A DNA stretch of 64,000 nt from Natronospirales bacterium (GTDB lineage Bacteria; Pseudomonadota; Gammaproteobacteria; Natronospirales; REEB76). Below, piece after piece: positions 44,466 through 52,855 of this stretch. The stretch's first letter is position 1. Each line of letters starts with the position of its first letter. Location of the stretch: assembly GCA_021816765.1 (NCBI GenBank), contig JAKAXB010000006.1:99267-163266 (forward strand). Direction: 5' to 3'. A program made the position numbers and the translations under genes. The notes under the pieces were generated by a model. That model was not told the DNA's origin. It saw nothing but the letters and a program-made list of their open reading frames with translations, and did not search any database.

Positions 44466-46142
44466 ATGCTGACGCATATCGCCATCCGCGATTTCGCCAT
44501 TATTGATTCCCTGGAACTTGATCTCGCGAGGGGCATGAGCGTACTCACGGGAGAAACCGGCGCCGGCAAATCCATTTTGGTGGATGCGCTCGGGCTGATA
44601 CTGGGCGACCGCGCTGATGTCGAGGTGATCCGTCACGGCGCAGAGCGCAGCGAAATCACCGCGGAATTTGACCTGCATGACCTGCAACCGGCGGAGGCGT
44701 GGCTCACGCAGCAGGAACTCGCCAGCGGCGGCGAATGCATTCTGCGGCGTATCATCGGCCGCGACGGCCGTTCCCGAGGACAGGTCAACGGCCGCAGTGT
44801 GCCGTTGCAGATGCTTAAAGAACTGGGCGAGCAGCTGGTGGACATCCACGGCCAGCATGAACACCAGTCGCTGCTCAGACCGGCAGCGCAGATGTCGCTG
44901 CTGGATGGCTACGCAAATCATGGTGCCCTGCTCAACCGCACCGCCCAACTCTACGCTGACTGGAAAACCGCCCATGAGCGCCTCACGGCATTGCGCACGG
45001 CAGCAACCGATCGCGATGCCCGCATGGAATTCCTGCGCCACCAAGTCAATGAACTGGAGGCCCTGGCTCTGCAGCCCGGTGAAATCACCCAGCTGGATGA
45101 GGAACACCGGCGATTGGCACATGGCAGCAAACTTCTCGAAGGAACCCAGGCGGCCCTGGATGGCCTGTATGAAAATGAAGAGGCTTGCGCCTATCAGATA
45201 CTGCACCAGGCGCTGGATACCCTCGGCACCCTGAGCGCATTGGATTCGCGACTTAAGGAAATGCGTGATGCTCTGGCCGGCGCAGAAGCGCAGCTTGTGG
45301 AAGCCAGCGAGCTGCTGCGGCGTTACGTCAACCAGGCCGACATGGACCCGCAACGCCTGGAATGGGTGGAAGCCCGCTTGGGCGGCATCCACGACCTGGC
45401 ACGCAAGCATCGTGCCGAACCTGAAACCTTGCCTGAACTGCTGGATAAACTGCGCACTGAACTGCACGCAGTGGAAACCGCTGAAATCACCCTGCAGGAG
45501 CTGGAACAGGAGCTGATCCGGTTGCGTGACGGCTACAGCGGCACGGCGGCGCAACTGAGCAGGCAGCGCACCCGGGTCGCGGCGGAGCTGGGCAGCAAGG
45601 TCAGTGAGGTCATGCACGAGCTGGGCATGCCGGGCGGTCGTTTTGCCATACACGTGAACAGCGATCCGCAACGCTTTACCGTCCACGGCATGGACCAGGT
45701 GGAATTCCAGGTCAGCGCCAACAAGGGCCTGCCTTTGAAACCGCTGGCTAAAGTGGCTTCCGGCGGCGAACTCTCGCGCATCGCTCTCGCCATCCAGGTC
45801 ATCGCCGCACAGGCCGGCGCCATTCCGTCCCTGATCTTCGACGAGGTGGATGCCGGCATCGGCGGCGGTGTGGCGGAAATCGTCGGCCGCCGGTTGCGCG
45901 CTCTCGGAGAAAAGCGCCAAGTGCTGTGCATAACGCATCTGCCGCAAGTGGCCTCACAGGCGCATCATCACTTCCGTGTCGTGAAGGAAACCCGCGCCAA
46001 TGTCACGCTCACGCATATCGAAGCCCTGGAGAGGAAAGCCCAGGTAGAAGAGCTGGCGCGCATGCTGGGCGGCGTGGAAATCACCGAGACCACGCGCAAA
46101 CACGCCCGCGAGATGATTGCGCACGCCGGTCAGCAGACCTGA
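44466..46142 (+). CDS. recN: DNA repair protein RecN
   Basis: SMC-like ATPase that acts early in double-strand-break repair. It has 558 residues: Walker A GETGAGKS at 29-36, a long coiled-coil middle (about 150-370), the ABC signature VASGGELSRIALA and Walker B SLIFDEVDAGIGG, then ITHLPQVAS. ATG 44466 (MLTHIAIRDFAII). I see no clear LexA box in the short gap to nadK. Confidence 0.96.
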   Translation: MLTHIAIRDFAIIDSLELDLARGMSVLTGETGAGKSILVDALGLILGDRADVEVIRHGAERSEITAEFDLHDLQPAEAWLTQQELASGGECILRRIIGRDGRSRGQVNGRSVPLQMLKELGEQLVDIHGQHEHQSLLRPAAQMSLLDGYANHGALLNRTAQLYADWKTAHERLTALRTAATDRDARMEFLRHQVNELEALALQPGEITQLDEEHRRLAHGSKLLEGTQAALDGLYENEEACAYQILHQALDTLGTLSALDSRLKEMRDALAGAEAQLVEASELLRRYVNQADMDPQRLEWVEARLGGIHDLARKHRAEPETLPELLDKLRTELHAVETAEITLQELEQELIRLRDGYSGTAAQLSRQRTRVAAELGSKVSEVMHELGMPGGRFAIHVNSDPQRFTVHGMDQVEFQVSANKGLPLKPLAKVASGGELSRIALAIQVIAAQAGAIPSLIFDEVDAGIGGGVAEIVGRRLRALGEKRQVLCITHLPQVASQAHHHFRVVKETRANVTLTHIEALERKAQVEELARMLGGVEITETTRKHAREMIAHAGQQT

Positions 46143-46143
46143 A

Positions 46144-46584
46144 TTACTTATGCAGTGACTTGCGGCAATGCGCACAGATGCCGTAAATATACAGTGAGTG
46201 GTCAGTGATCTCGTAACCTTTGGCGGAAGCGATCTGGTTCTGGCGTTTTTCGATTTCGCCATCCACAAATTCATCCACCCGTCCGCACTTCACGCACAAA
46301 ATATGGTCGTGATGATCACCCTGGTTGAGCTCGAATACCGAGTGCCCGCCCTCGAAATGATGTCGCGTCACCAAGTCGGCCGCCTCGAACTGGGTCAGTA
46401 CCCGGTACACGGTGGCCAAGCCGATGTCCTCGCCTGAGTCCAGCAACGCCCTGTACATGTCTTCGGCGCTCATGTGGCGCGGATTGCTGCGCTCGAGGAT
46501 CTCCAGGATCTTGACGCGCGGCAGAGTTACCTTGAGACCGGCATTGCGAAGTTCCTGGTTTTCCACATTTGATTTTTCGGACAT
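46144..46584 (-). CDS. fur: Ferric uptake regulator Fur
   Basis: Iron-responsive repressor. It has 146 residues: winged-helix DNA-binding domain (about 1-85, with ATVYRVLTQFEAADLV) and a dimerisation domain with metal ligands His91, His92, His94, and Cys97, Cys100, Cys137, Cys140. ATG 46584. It is convergent with recN (stops one base apart) and divergent from bamE, the classical fur-bamE arrangement. Confidence 0.96.
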   Translation of the reverse strand: MSEKSNVENQELRNAGLKVTLPRVKILEILERSNPRHMSAEDMYRALLDSGEDIGLATVYRVLTQFEAADLVTRHHFEGGHSVFELNQGDHHDHILCVKCGRVDEFVDGEIEKRQNQIASAKGYEITDHSLYIYGICAHCRKSLHK

Positions 46585-46655
46585 GAACTTCCTGGAGGGA
46601 CAACAGTCGGGTATTATCACCCCCCCGTCAAGCAACGCAACCCGGCCCAGCTGTC

Positions 46656-46991
46656 ATGCGCTTACTCCGTCACACCTTACTCCTGCTCGTGCCATTGGCA
46701 CTGGGCGCCTGTGTCTATCGCCCGGACATCAAGCAGGGCAATTTCCTCAAGCCAGCGATGATCGCCCAAGTGAAGCCCGGCATGACTGAGGCACAGGTGA
46801 CTTTTGTGCTGGGGCCGCCCATGGTGCAGGACCCGTTTCATCCTGATCGCTGGGATTACGTGTACTACAACGTCCCCAGCAGCCTCAGCAGCGACACGCG
46901 CACCCGCGAACGGCATGTAGTGGTGTTTTTCAAGGATGGCAAGGTAGTCAGCATCGAACAACGACCGATCGCAAAACGCGCGGGTGGCTGA
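46656..46991 (+). CDS. bamE: Outer membrane protein assembly factor BamE
   Basis: Lipoprotein of the BAM complex that inserts outer-membrane beta-barrels. It has 111 residues: a signal peptide with lipobox LGAC (Cys19 becomes lipidated) and the SmpA/OmlA fold (VKPGMTEAQVTFVLGPPMVQDPFHPDRWDYVY, quoted as VKPGMTEAQV and DPFHPDRWDYVYY). Divergent from fur. Confidence 0.95.
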   Translation: MRLLRHTLLLLVPLALGACVYRPDIKQGNFLKPAMIAQVKPGMTEAQVTFVLGPPMVQDPFHPDRWDYVYYNVPSSLSSDTRTRERHVVVFFKDGKVVSIEQRPIAKRAGG

Positions 46992-47001
46992 AACGGCGGT
47001 T

Positions 47002-47307
47002 TCAACCCCGGCCCATGGTCTTGCCCCGGGCGGCCAGCTCGCGTCGCGCTTCCTTGGGATCCCGGACCAGCGGCCGGTAGATTTCCAGCCGGTCGCCATC
47101 ATCGAGCCCGTCATCCAGCTTTACCACGCGGCCGAAGATTCCCACTTTGTCATGTGCCAGGCGGATCTCCGGAAATTTCTGCAGCAGACCGGAACGTTCA
47201 ATCGCCGTGCGCACGCTAGCACCCGCAGCCAGTTCCATTGCAATCACATGCTGAGTATCAGGCAATGCATAGACCACTTCTATGCGCAGTATTTCAGCGC
47301 CTGCCAT
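47002..47307 (-). CDS. rnfH: RnfH/RatB family ubiquitin-like protein
   Basis: A 101-residue UPF0125/RnfH protein with a beta-grasp fold (IEVVYALPDTQHVIAMEL, KVGIFGRVVKLDDGLDDGDRLEIYRPL in parts KVGIFGRVVKL and DRLEIYRPL). Physiological role poorly defined; it is usually paired with ratA and near smpB. Its start overlaps the end of ratA by 14 bases, suggesting coupled translation. ATG 47307. Confidence 0.92.
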   Translation of the reverse strand: MAGAEILRIEVVYALPDTQHVIAMELAAGASVRTAIERSGLLQKFPEIRLAHDKVGIFGRVVKLDDGLDDGDRLEIYRPLVRDPKEARRELAARGKTMGRG

Positions 47308-47731
47308 ACAGACTCACCGCGCGCCGCGTGAAGGCATCTACCAGCGAATTGCAGATCTCATGAAACACCGGGCCTGCCATCAGATCCAGCAAAGAACCGG
47401 AAAATTCAAATTCCATATCGAGTGAAACCTTCGACCCTTCCACACCCAGATTCTCGAAACGCCAATGTCCCTGCAGGTGCCGGAAGGGACCATCCTCCAG
47501 CGCGATCACGATGCTGTGTCCCGCCTGCAGATGATTGCATGTGGTGAAGGTCTTGTGGAAACCGCCGAACGCCAGTTCCAGACTGGCGCGCATCTCCCCA
47601 CCGGTGTGCGTGAGAATGCGCGCGCTGCGGCACCAGGGCAGGAATTCCGGGTATTTCTCCACGTCGTTTACCAGCGCGTACATTTGCTGCGCCGTGTACG
47701 GTACCAGTGCGCTCTTGTTCACCGTGCGCAT
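47294..47731 (-). CDS. ratA: Ribosome association toxin/START-domain protein RatA
   Basis: A 145-residue SRPBCC/START-like protein of the RatA (COQ10-like) family. In Escherichia coli RatA inhibits 70S formation; homologues may bind ubiquinone. Family features: MYALVNDVEKYPEFLPWC, GGFHKTFTTCN and the C-terminal helix FHEICNSLVDAFTRRA. ATG 47731; the longer frame would read across the smpB promoter region. Divergent from smpB, a conserved arrangement. Confidence 0.93.
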   Translation of the reverse strand: MRTVNKSALVPYTAQQMYALVNDVEKYPEFLPWCRSARILTHTGGEMRASLELAFGGFHKTFTTCNHLQAGHSIVIALEDGPFRHLQGHWRFENLGVEGSKVSLDMEFEFSGSLLDLMAGPVFHEICNSLVDAFTRRAVSLYGRR

Positions 47732-47836
47732 GCGGGTCTCCTGGCAGACTGTATAGCGGTTGATGGCTGACACCGGGCCGCGATTTTGGGCCAATCGTCG
47801 CGCCGACACAACGCCGGGAATCCGCCAGCCGCAGGC

Positions 47837-47842
47837 TATAAT
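47837..47842 (+). promoter_or_regulatory. -10 element placed for a leaderless smpB transcript
   Basis: A perfect TATAAT ends six bases before the smpB ATG at 47848, and no Shine-Dalgarno sequence is present. A start seven bases downstream would coincide with the ATG. The -35 region is weak, so this is only a suggestion. Confidence 0.35.
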
Positions 47843-47847
47843 GTCCC

Positions 47848-48327
47848 ATGACCAAAAAAAACGACGCTGCCCCATCCGCGCATGCCGGCATTGCACTCAA
47901 CAAGCGTGCGCGGCATGACTATTTCATCGAGGAACGGCTGGAAGCGGGGTTGTCCCTGCAAGGCTGGGAAGTGAAAAGCCTGCGGGCTTCCAAGGCGCAG
48001 ATTACCGAAAGTTACGCGGTTATCAAGAACGGCGAAGCCTGGCTGCTGGGTGCGCATGTCACACCACTTAACACGGCCTCCACCCACGTCCATGCGGATC
48101 CCACCCGCACCCGCAAATTGCTGCTGCAGCGCGCGGAGCTGGACCGTCTCATCGGCGCGGTGGAACGCAAAGGCTACACCATCGTGCCGCTGGCGCTCTA
48201 CTGGAAAAAAGGCCGTGCCAAGCTGGAAATCGGCTTGGCCAAGGGCAAGAAACTCCACGACAAGCGTGCCACCGAGAAGGAACGCGACTGGCAACGGCAG
48301 AAGGAACGGGTGCTGCGCCACCGTTAA
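47848..48327 (+). CDS. smpB: SsrA-binding protein SmpB
   Basis: Partner of tmRNA in trans-translation; its tail mimics the codon-anticodon duplex in the decoding site. It has 159 residues with an OB-like fold ([57 protein letters not shown] given in parts) and a basic C-terminal tail beginning KLHDKR. ATG 47848. It is 122 bases from ssrA. Confidence 0.97.
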   Translation: MTKKNDAAPSAHAGIALNKRARHDYFIEERLEAGLSLQGWEVKSLRASKAQITESYAVIKNGEAWLLGAHVTPLNTASTHVHADPTRTRKLLLQRAELDRLIGAVERKGYTIVPLALYWKKGRAKLEIGLAKGKKLHDKRATEKERDWQRQKERVLRHR

Positions 48328-48449
48328 GATCGTGCTGCGTACCGTGAAATAGCCAGCCGGCCTCTCCGCGGCAAATGGCACCGGCGGCTCATCAGGAAAC
48401 TGAAACCTCCCGCGTTCTCCTTCAGGTGTAGAATAGCGCTATGACCGAC

Positions 48450-48820
48450 GGGGGCGACTTGGTTTCGACGTGGGTCGCGAAACCCGAAGTGCATGCCGAG
48501 GTGCAAGGTTCCTCGTTAAACCGCTTGTAACAACGCTAGTTGCGAACGATAGTAACTACGCCCTAGCCGCCTAATCCCGGCTAGCCGTTGACTGGAGCCG
48601 TGCTTGTGCGTCCAGCGCCCTTCCGGGGCATTCAACGGTCGTGTCTCACAAGATCGCGGTGCGGTGCGTCCGGCGTCAATCCGCTAAACCAAACCGGGCC
48701 CGCCGTCTGTTTTCCCTGCCCGTCGGGTAGCAGGCGGTTAAATCAAAGACGTGTGCTACGCATGTAGATCTGAGGGTGGAGCACTTGCGGACGCGGGTTC
48801 GATTCCCGCCGCCTCCACCA
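48450..48820 (+). ncRNA. ssrA: Transfer-messenger RNA (tmRNA)
   Basis: A 371-base tmRNA. The 5' end GGGGGCGACTTGG pairs with the 3' end CGCCTCCACCA, and the T-arm GCGGGTTCGATTCCCGC is intact with CCA encoded. The tag reading frame starts at GCG 48542 and stops at TAA 48572-48574, encoding ANDSNYALAA, one substitution from the Escherichia coli tag. Its 3' end is a preferred integration site, and the downstream region carries the marks of that. Confidence 0.97.
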
Positions 48821-48825
48821 ACTTA

Positions 48826-48853
48826 AAAAGGCTGCCGTCAGGCAGCCTTTTTT
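48826..48853 (+). terminator. Intrinsic terminator of ssrA
   Basis: AAAAGGCTGCC-GTCA-GGCAGCC followed by six T. The seven-base GC stem with flanking A/T pairs lies six bases after the mature tmRNA end. Confidence 0.9.
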
Positions 48854-48919
48854 ACATTACGGGAATCGGACCCGCGTAGGGGGTAAGATTCCAATGCTCA
48901 CGGATGTGCAGGTGCTGCG

Positions 48920-48961
48920 CAGGCCATGGATGGCCGAGAGCAGCCCGCCGCCTCCACCATT
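48920..48961 (+). repeat. 42-bp direct repeat, copy 1, including a duplicate of the ssrA 3' end
   Basis: CAGGCCATGGATGGCCG is followed by a segment ending in 16 bases (48944-48959) identical to the last 16 bases of ssrA (48805-48820). The whole 42-base unit is 35/42 identical to 50241-50282. The duplicated ssrA end is what site-specific integration at tmRNA leaves behind. The inner GGCCAT-GG-ATGGCC is a small inverted repeat. Confidence 0.7.
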
Positions 48962-48995
48962 TCAAAATCCCTAAGAATCCCATACTGTCCCAATA

Positions 48996-49026
48996 GCCCG
49001 TATATATCACGCATTTACGGGCTTTT
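48996..49026 (+). terminator. Hairpin with T-run downstream of the att-like repeat
   Basis: GCCCGTA (48996-49002) and TACGGGC (49016-49022) form a 7-bp stem with a 13-base loop, followed by TTTT. The region 48962-49081 is AT-richer than its surroundings and has no gene. It resembles the non-coding segment that precedes integrase genes at tmRNA sites, but no integrase is present. Confidence 0.55.
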
Positions 49027-49081
49027 CTTTGTCCCACACGGTACAAAGAAATCCCCTAGACATCCCGAAAAAATAGGGATA

Positions 49082-49293
49082 GCTTTTGGGGTGACCACCA
49101 CTTTGTAATTTCGGTGACCATAGCGGCTCTCTACCGTGTCAGCGGAATCCGACTACTCTCCCTGCGCCCATTCCAGATAGGCGAGACGGGGGCAATACTG
49201 ATATTCATTGACCATCCGGGCTGGCAACAGTGGCATGTCCGCAGCCAACTCTGGGAACGGAAGAGGAAGTTCCACCTGAATTTCCACGGCCAT
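49082..49293 (-). pseudogene. cas4 (Cas4-Cas1 fusion) N-terminal remnant
   Basis: From ATG 49293 the minus strand reads [20 protein letters not shown] and then [26 protein letters not shown], followed by TAG (49153-49155). The frame continues after the stop as SDSADTVESRYGHR. Cas4 domains of the Cas4-Cas1 fusions of type I-G (formerly I-U) CRISPR systems have the same sequence style at their N-terminus, with an invariant Cys-Pro-Arg and a DTVEG..HRR segment. Homology ends near 49107. Everything downstream (nuclease core, Cas1, Cas2, array) is missing. It lies 81 bases after vapC. Confidence 0.72.
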
Positions 49294-49374
49294 GTGCGCC
49301 CCCGACCCTTCGAGGCAAGCCCAAGATTAAGGAAACTATAGTCAATATTCAGGAATCCGGAATAGCGGGGCCGT

Positions 49375-49779
49375 TCAGCGCTTGCGCCAATTCTCCACGG
49401 GCAAACCGCTGACGCGACGAAACTCCCGCTCGTTGGATGTGACGAGCACAAGCCCGCGTGCCAGTGCACACCCCGCAATTAACGCATCATAAGCACCGAT
49501 TGGGCGACCCCGCTTTTGTAACGAAGCGCGCAAAGTCGCCGCCGCGCGGGCATCTTCCGGACCATAAGGCAATATCGAGACCGCCTGGAACAGGGCATGC
49601 ATGACAGGAGCAAGCTTGCGCGCCCTGGCGGAATTGAGCGCGAGACCGAACTCGATTTCCATCAAGCTGACGCTCGACACACCGATGCGGGCGGGGGACA
49701 TTGTTTTGACGTGCGTCAGGGTATGGGCATCGCCGCGCGCAAAGTCGCTCAACACGCAAGTATCGAGCAGGTACTTCAA
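49375..49779 (-). CDS. vapC: VapC-type PIN-domain toxin
   Basis: PIN-domain ribonuclease toxin. It has 134 residues with the acidic catalytic residues Asp6 (LLDTCVLSDF), Glu41/Glu43 (SLMEIEFG), Asp98 (GAYDALIAGCAL) and the C-terminal block LVTSNEREFRRVSGL with Glu117/Glu119 in place of the last acidic pair. The frame starts with TTG 49779, overlapping the vapB stop (TTGA), so translation is coupled. All core residues are present and the gene looks intact although both its neighbours are wrecked. Confidence 0.9.
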   Translation of the reverse strand: MKYLLDTCVLSDFARGDAHTLTHVKTMSPARIGVSSVSLMEIEFGLALNSARARKLAPVMHALFQAVSILPYGPEDARAAATLRASLQKRGRPIGAYDALIAGCALARGLVLVTSNEREFRRVSGLPVENWRKR

Positions 49780-50012
49780 GCGAATGGATCCCCGTGAGGG
49801 GCTTTAAGCCCGCGTCGCGTATCTTCAAAAGGGGGCATATCGGAGATACCATTAAAATCAAGCACGACATCCGGCCAATCGGCCCTGATGTCCTGATCCA
49901 GCAGGCGGGCAAGCGCCTCGCGGATGAGCGCATTCCGCGACACGCGCCGCGCCTTCGCCAGCCGTTCCAGGCGCGCTGTCGCCTGCTTGTCAATGTACAC
50001 GTTAAAGTTCAT
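49776..50012 (-). CDS. vapB: VapB-type ribbon-helix-helix antitoxin
   Basis: A 78-residue antitoxin. The N-terminal MNFNVYIDKQATARLERLAK and SRNALIREALARLL form a ribbon-helix-helix DNA-binding domain. The C-terminal half (DWPDVVLDFNGISDMPPFEDTR) is the extended toxin-neutralising tail. The start is ATG 50012 with GGAG about nine bases upstream; an in-frame ATG at 50027 overlaps the Shine-Dalgarno. A palindromic operator lies just upstream. Confidence 0.87.
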   Translation of the reverse strand: MNFNVYIDKQATARLERLAKARRVSRNALIREALARLLDQDIRADWPDVVLDFNGISDMPPFEDTRRGLKAPHGDPFA

Positions 50013-50025
50013 GGCCGGTTTCTCC

Positions 50026-50049
50026 ATATAACTGCTCGATATGTTATAT
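50026..50049. promoter_or_regulatory. Palindromic operator before vapBC
   Basis: ATATAAC (50026-50032), ten-base spacer, GTTATAT (50043-50049): a perfect 7-bp inverted repeat, 14-37 bases upstream of the vapB start. Position and symmetry suit autorepression by the VapB-VapC complex; an AT-rich -10 region overlaps it. Confidence 0.6.
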
Positions 50050-50087
50050 CAGGGAATACCATCCCAGGCAAGCATCTACGCGACCCT

Positions 50088-50285
<198 letters not shown>

Positions 50286-50359
50286 TCAGCATTAAATGCG
50301 GTTCACATCCGGTTACTCCCTGCGTCACAGAGTAAACTCATCTCAAGGCAGGTGCGTTT

Positions 50360-50788
50360 ATGAATACGATGCAAGCGAAAATCTTCCATAAAGTGCGTGC
50401 GCCGGTGGCGCTGGCGATACTGGCGCTGGGCATGGCAGGCTGCGCCTCGGTACCGAACCAGCCCGGCGCATACCAGCCACAGGCGTATTACAGTGGCAGT
50501 GCGTATTACGGATATGGCTGGGGTGGCGGCTACTCACCCTGGGGCTACGGATACGGGTGGGGACCGGGCCTGGGCCTAGGGTACTATGCGCCCATTGAGG
50601 GTGCCCAGTCCGCCGCCGGCGCGCCGCCCCCCCCGCCGCCACCGGGTGGCGGCATGCCACCTCCTCCGCCGGGCGGCGGCGCCCCACCACCCCCCCCGCC
50701 ACCGAGACCTCCTCCCTCCATGTTCGGTCCCATGCACCCAGGCGTCATGTCTCCGTGCCCGCATGGCAGGAACCAATCCTGCCCGTGA
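50360..50788 (+). CDS. Gly/Tyr- and Pro-rich lipoprotein of unknown function
   Basis: A 142-residue protein with a signal peptide and lipobox MAGC (lipidated Cys28). The mature part has three zones: Tyr/Gly/Trp-rich (about 38-76, with YGYGW-type units), poly-Pro/Gly (about 88-118, runs such as PPPPPPPGGG), and a short tail with two cysteines. I do not recognise a family. Low-complexity composition suggests a surface-exposed or envelope-spanning peptide. The ATG at 50360 has AAGGCAGG upstream. It stands alone. Confidence 0.7.
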   Translation: MNTMQAKIFHKVRAPVALAILALGMAGCASVPNQPGAYQPQAYYSGSAYYGYGWGGGYSPWGYGYGWGPGLGLGYYAPIEGAQSAAGAPPPPPPPGGGMPPPPPGGGAPPPPPPPRPPPSMFGPMHPGVMSPCPHGRNQSCP

Positions 50789-50982
50789 AGTCTGCGCAAC
50801 ACGTCTGCCGCCGCGGGGTGCGCAGACGGGCTGCCGGGCCGGCGCAATCATCTCGTCCGTTATGGGGCCTGGCCGCGTGGTTGGCGGCCGTCAGGTTACC
50901 GGGATTCCACGTCCACGCATCGGAAACGCATTGCGCGTATCTTAATGAGGATGCGATCCGTGCGTTTCGCCGCCGGTATGCG

Positions 50983-51915
50983 CTATACCTGATCACCGGC
51001 GTTCTGCTCATCATGTAACTGGATCGTGGCACAATGCCCCGTCTGCATGTTGCGACATATCAGATGACCTCCCCGTGAGGCCGTCCAGAGTGTGTCGCCC
51101 GTCAGAGAAAGACTCGATGCCAGGGATGGCGCAAGCATGGCAGGAAGCACATGGATCCGCCCTGATTTCAGATCCAGCCAGCGCACAACGGCATCTTCCG
51201 TGCTGGTAAAATATAGCCGTCCGGAAGGCGCATCCAGCGCCAGATCCACCGGTTGCCAGTACCCCTTGCCGGAAGCGGCGCGCGCCAATGTCGTTACACG
51301 GCGTAAATTGAGATCCACGAGCCGCAAAGCGGCTGCGCCCGAATCGGCGACATACAGGCAGTACTCGTGCACCGCTACCGCCACTGGCGCAATAAATGCC
51401 GCCTCCAGCAAATCAGCGTCAATACGCTCGGCACGCCCGCATCCCGCACAGCGTCCGATGGCGGTCTTGGTCAGCACCCATATCTGACGCCAACCTGCCA
51501 TGGCTATATAGATGGTTTCACCATCGCGGGCCACATCCAGCGGAGTGTGCAACCCCATGGCTTGCGGCATCTGTGAATAGAATTCACGCACTCCCGCCGC
51601 CGCTCCATATCCGGCCAGCGTGGTGACCCTGCCTGACGCCAGGTGTAGGGAACGGATGGCATGGTTGGCAATGTCCGCTATGTACAATCTCTCATCATCC
51701 GCCGCCAGTCCGCCCGGTTGCCTGAATGCAGCGCTGGCAGAATCACCATCCATCAGACCGGGGTGGCCACAACCGAAATACCGCAGAACACGTCCGGCAT
51801 GAGTCATTTCGATGATTTTGTGCGCCCGTCTGTCGCTCAGATAAAGTCGTCCCCGCCCGGCAACAATTCTGACCGCCGGTATAGGTGCATCATGGGCAAG
51901 ATGTTCCTGTTTCAT
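50983..51915 (-). CDS. NHL-repeat beta-propeller protein
   Basis: About 310 residues with at least five NHL-type blades, each of the pattern P.(G/D)(L/V)A...D...LY(I/V)AD...(H/A).(I/V)R..(D/L): for example QPGGLAADDERLYIADIANH, TPLDVARDGETIYIAMAGW, APVAVAVHEYCLYVADSG and QPVDLALDAPSGRLYFTSTE. No signal peptide or catalytic motif is visible, so a cytoplasmic scaffold or binding propeller is likely. ATG 51915 (a TTG frame start four codons upstream is weaker). It follows pabC by 30 bases and may be co-transcribed. Function unknown. Confidence 0.75.
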   Translation of the reverse strand: MKQEHLAHDAPIPAVRIVAGRGRLYLSDRRAHKIIEMTHAGRVLRYFGCGHPGLMDGDSASAAFRQPGGLAADDERLYIADIANHAIRSLHLASGRVTTLAGYGAAAGVREFYSQMPQAMGLHTPLDVARDGETIYIAMAGWRQIWVLTKTAIGRCAGCGRAERIDADLLEAAFIAPVAVAVHEYCLYVADSGAAALRLVDLNLRRVTTLARAASGKGYWQPVDLALDAPSGRLYFTSTEDAVVRWLDLKSGRIHVLPAMLAPSLASSLSLTGDTLWTASRGGHLICRNMQTGHCATIQLHDEQNAGDQV

Positions 51916-51945
51916 CAGAAAATCCAACCGCCCCGAATTCCTGGT

Positions 51946-52797
51946 TTAGCTGCGCTCGTTTGCCCAAATCTGTACACCGCGTGTTACTGAACCGACGGCG
52001 TACTTCCAATGCCCTATAGCGACCACCGGCCATACACCGATAATCGAATTGCATACAAAGATTTCCCTGGCCTGCATGAGTTCTGCCAATGACAAAGAGG
52101 CGATGCGTGTCTGCAAGCCATCCTGTTCGGCGCGTTCCAGGATATAGCGGCGCAGTACACCCGCCACGCCGGCGAGACGCAGGCTGGGTGTCGCCAGGAC
52201 TCCATGGGAGAGCCAGGCAAACACATTGGTCATGGTGCCGCCGATCACGGACCCCTCGTTATCCAGCATGAGGCCTTCCTGGATATTGTCCTGCTCGCCC
52301 CATTCGCACTGCGCCAGCACCTGCTCAAGCCGGTTGAGATGTTTCAGGCCCGCCAGCCGGCGGTTATGTCCAAGGTGAGTATCGCAGATACGCACGCGGA
52401 TGCCGCGATCTTCCCACCCGGAAAAATACGTTGGCCACGCGTGGCGTGACAGTATGCGGGTCGCCTGCGCATGGGGTGAAGGCCGGTACCCCCGGTCGCC
52501 GCTGCCGCGGGTAAGTATCAGCTTGAGGACGCCCCGCGCCTGACCTTCAGCGGCGCTCTGCAGTTCCCTCCTCAGCAACTTTACCGGTACCTGCGGAATA
52601 AAAAGTTTTTCGCAGCCGTCGGCAAGGTTCTGCAGATGATATTCCTCAAGCAAAATGCGGCCATCCTTGACCGCCATAACCTCGAACAAACCATCGCCAT
52701 ACTGCAGCCCGCGGTCAAACACATCAACCACAACACTGACTATACCGTTAACCCAGCATTTCGTGATTTCCTGCGGCTTATTGGCTGCTTGTGACAT
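51946..52797 (-). CDS. pabC: Aminodeoxychorismate lyase / class IV aminotransferase
   Basis: PLP enzyme of fold type IV, best fitting PabC, which forms p-aminobenzoate from 4-amino-4-deoxychorismate for folate. It has 283 residues from ATG 52797. The PLP lysine is Lys152 in AGLKHLNRLEQVLA; other marks are DRGLQYGDGLFE, EGLMLDNEGSVIGGTMTNVF and EIFVCNSIIGVWPV. It stands apart from the usual acpP-fabF-mltG neighbours. A branched-chain or D-amino-acid aminotransferase is less likely given the NSIIGVWPV ending. Confidence 0.85.
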   Translation of the reverse strand: MSQAANKPQEITKCWVNGIVSVVVDVFDRGLQYGDGLFEVMAVKDGRILLEEYHLQNLADGCEKLFIPQVPVKLLRRELQSAAEGQARGVLKLILTRGSGDRGYRPSPHAQATRILSRHAWPTYFSGWEDRGIRVRICDTHLGHNRRLAGLKHLNRLEQVLAQCEWGEQDNIQEGLMLDNEGSVIGGTMTNVFAWLSHGVLATPSLRLAGVAGVLRRYILERAEQDGLQTRIASLSLAELMQAREIFVCNSIIGVWPVVAIGHWKYAVGSVTRGVQIWANERS

Positions 52798-52855
52798 ACG
52801 AAAAGAATTCGCCTCTACTGATTGGCCTGTCAAGACAGTCTGCCAAACCCACACC

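Noticed and set aside
49114..49341. A 75-codon plus-strand ORF as an integrase remnant
   Set aside because: Its translation has no tyrosine-recombinase features; the opposite strand carries the convincing Cas4-like sequence.
50755..51018. An 87-codon plus-strand ORF after the lipoprotein
   Set aside because: It overlaps the lipoprotein end and the NHL gene end, has no Shine-Dalgarno and no recognisable motif.
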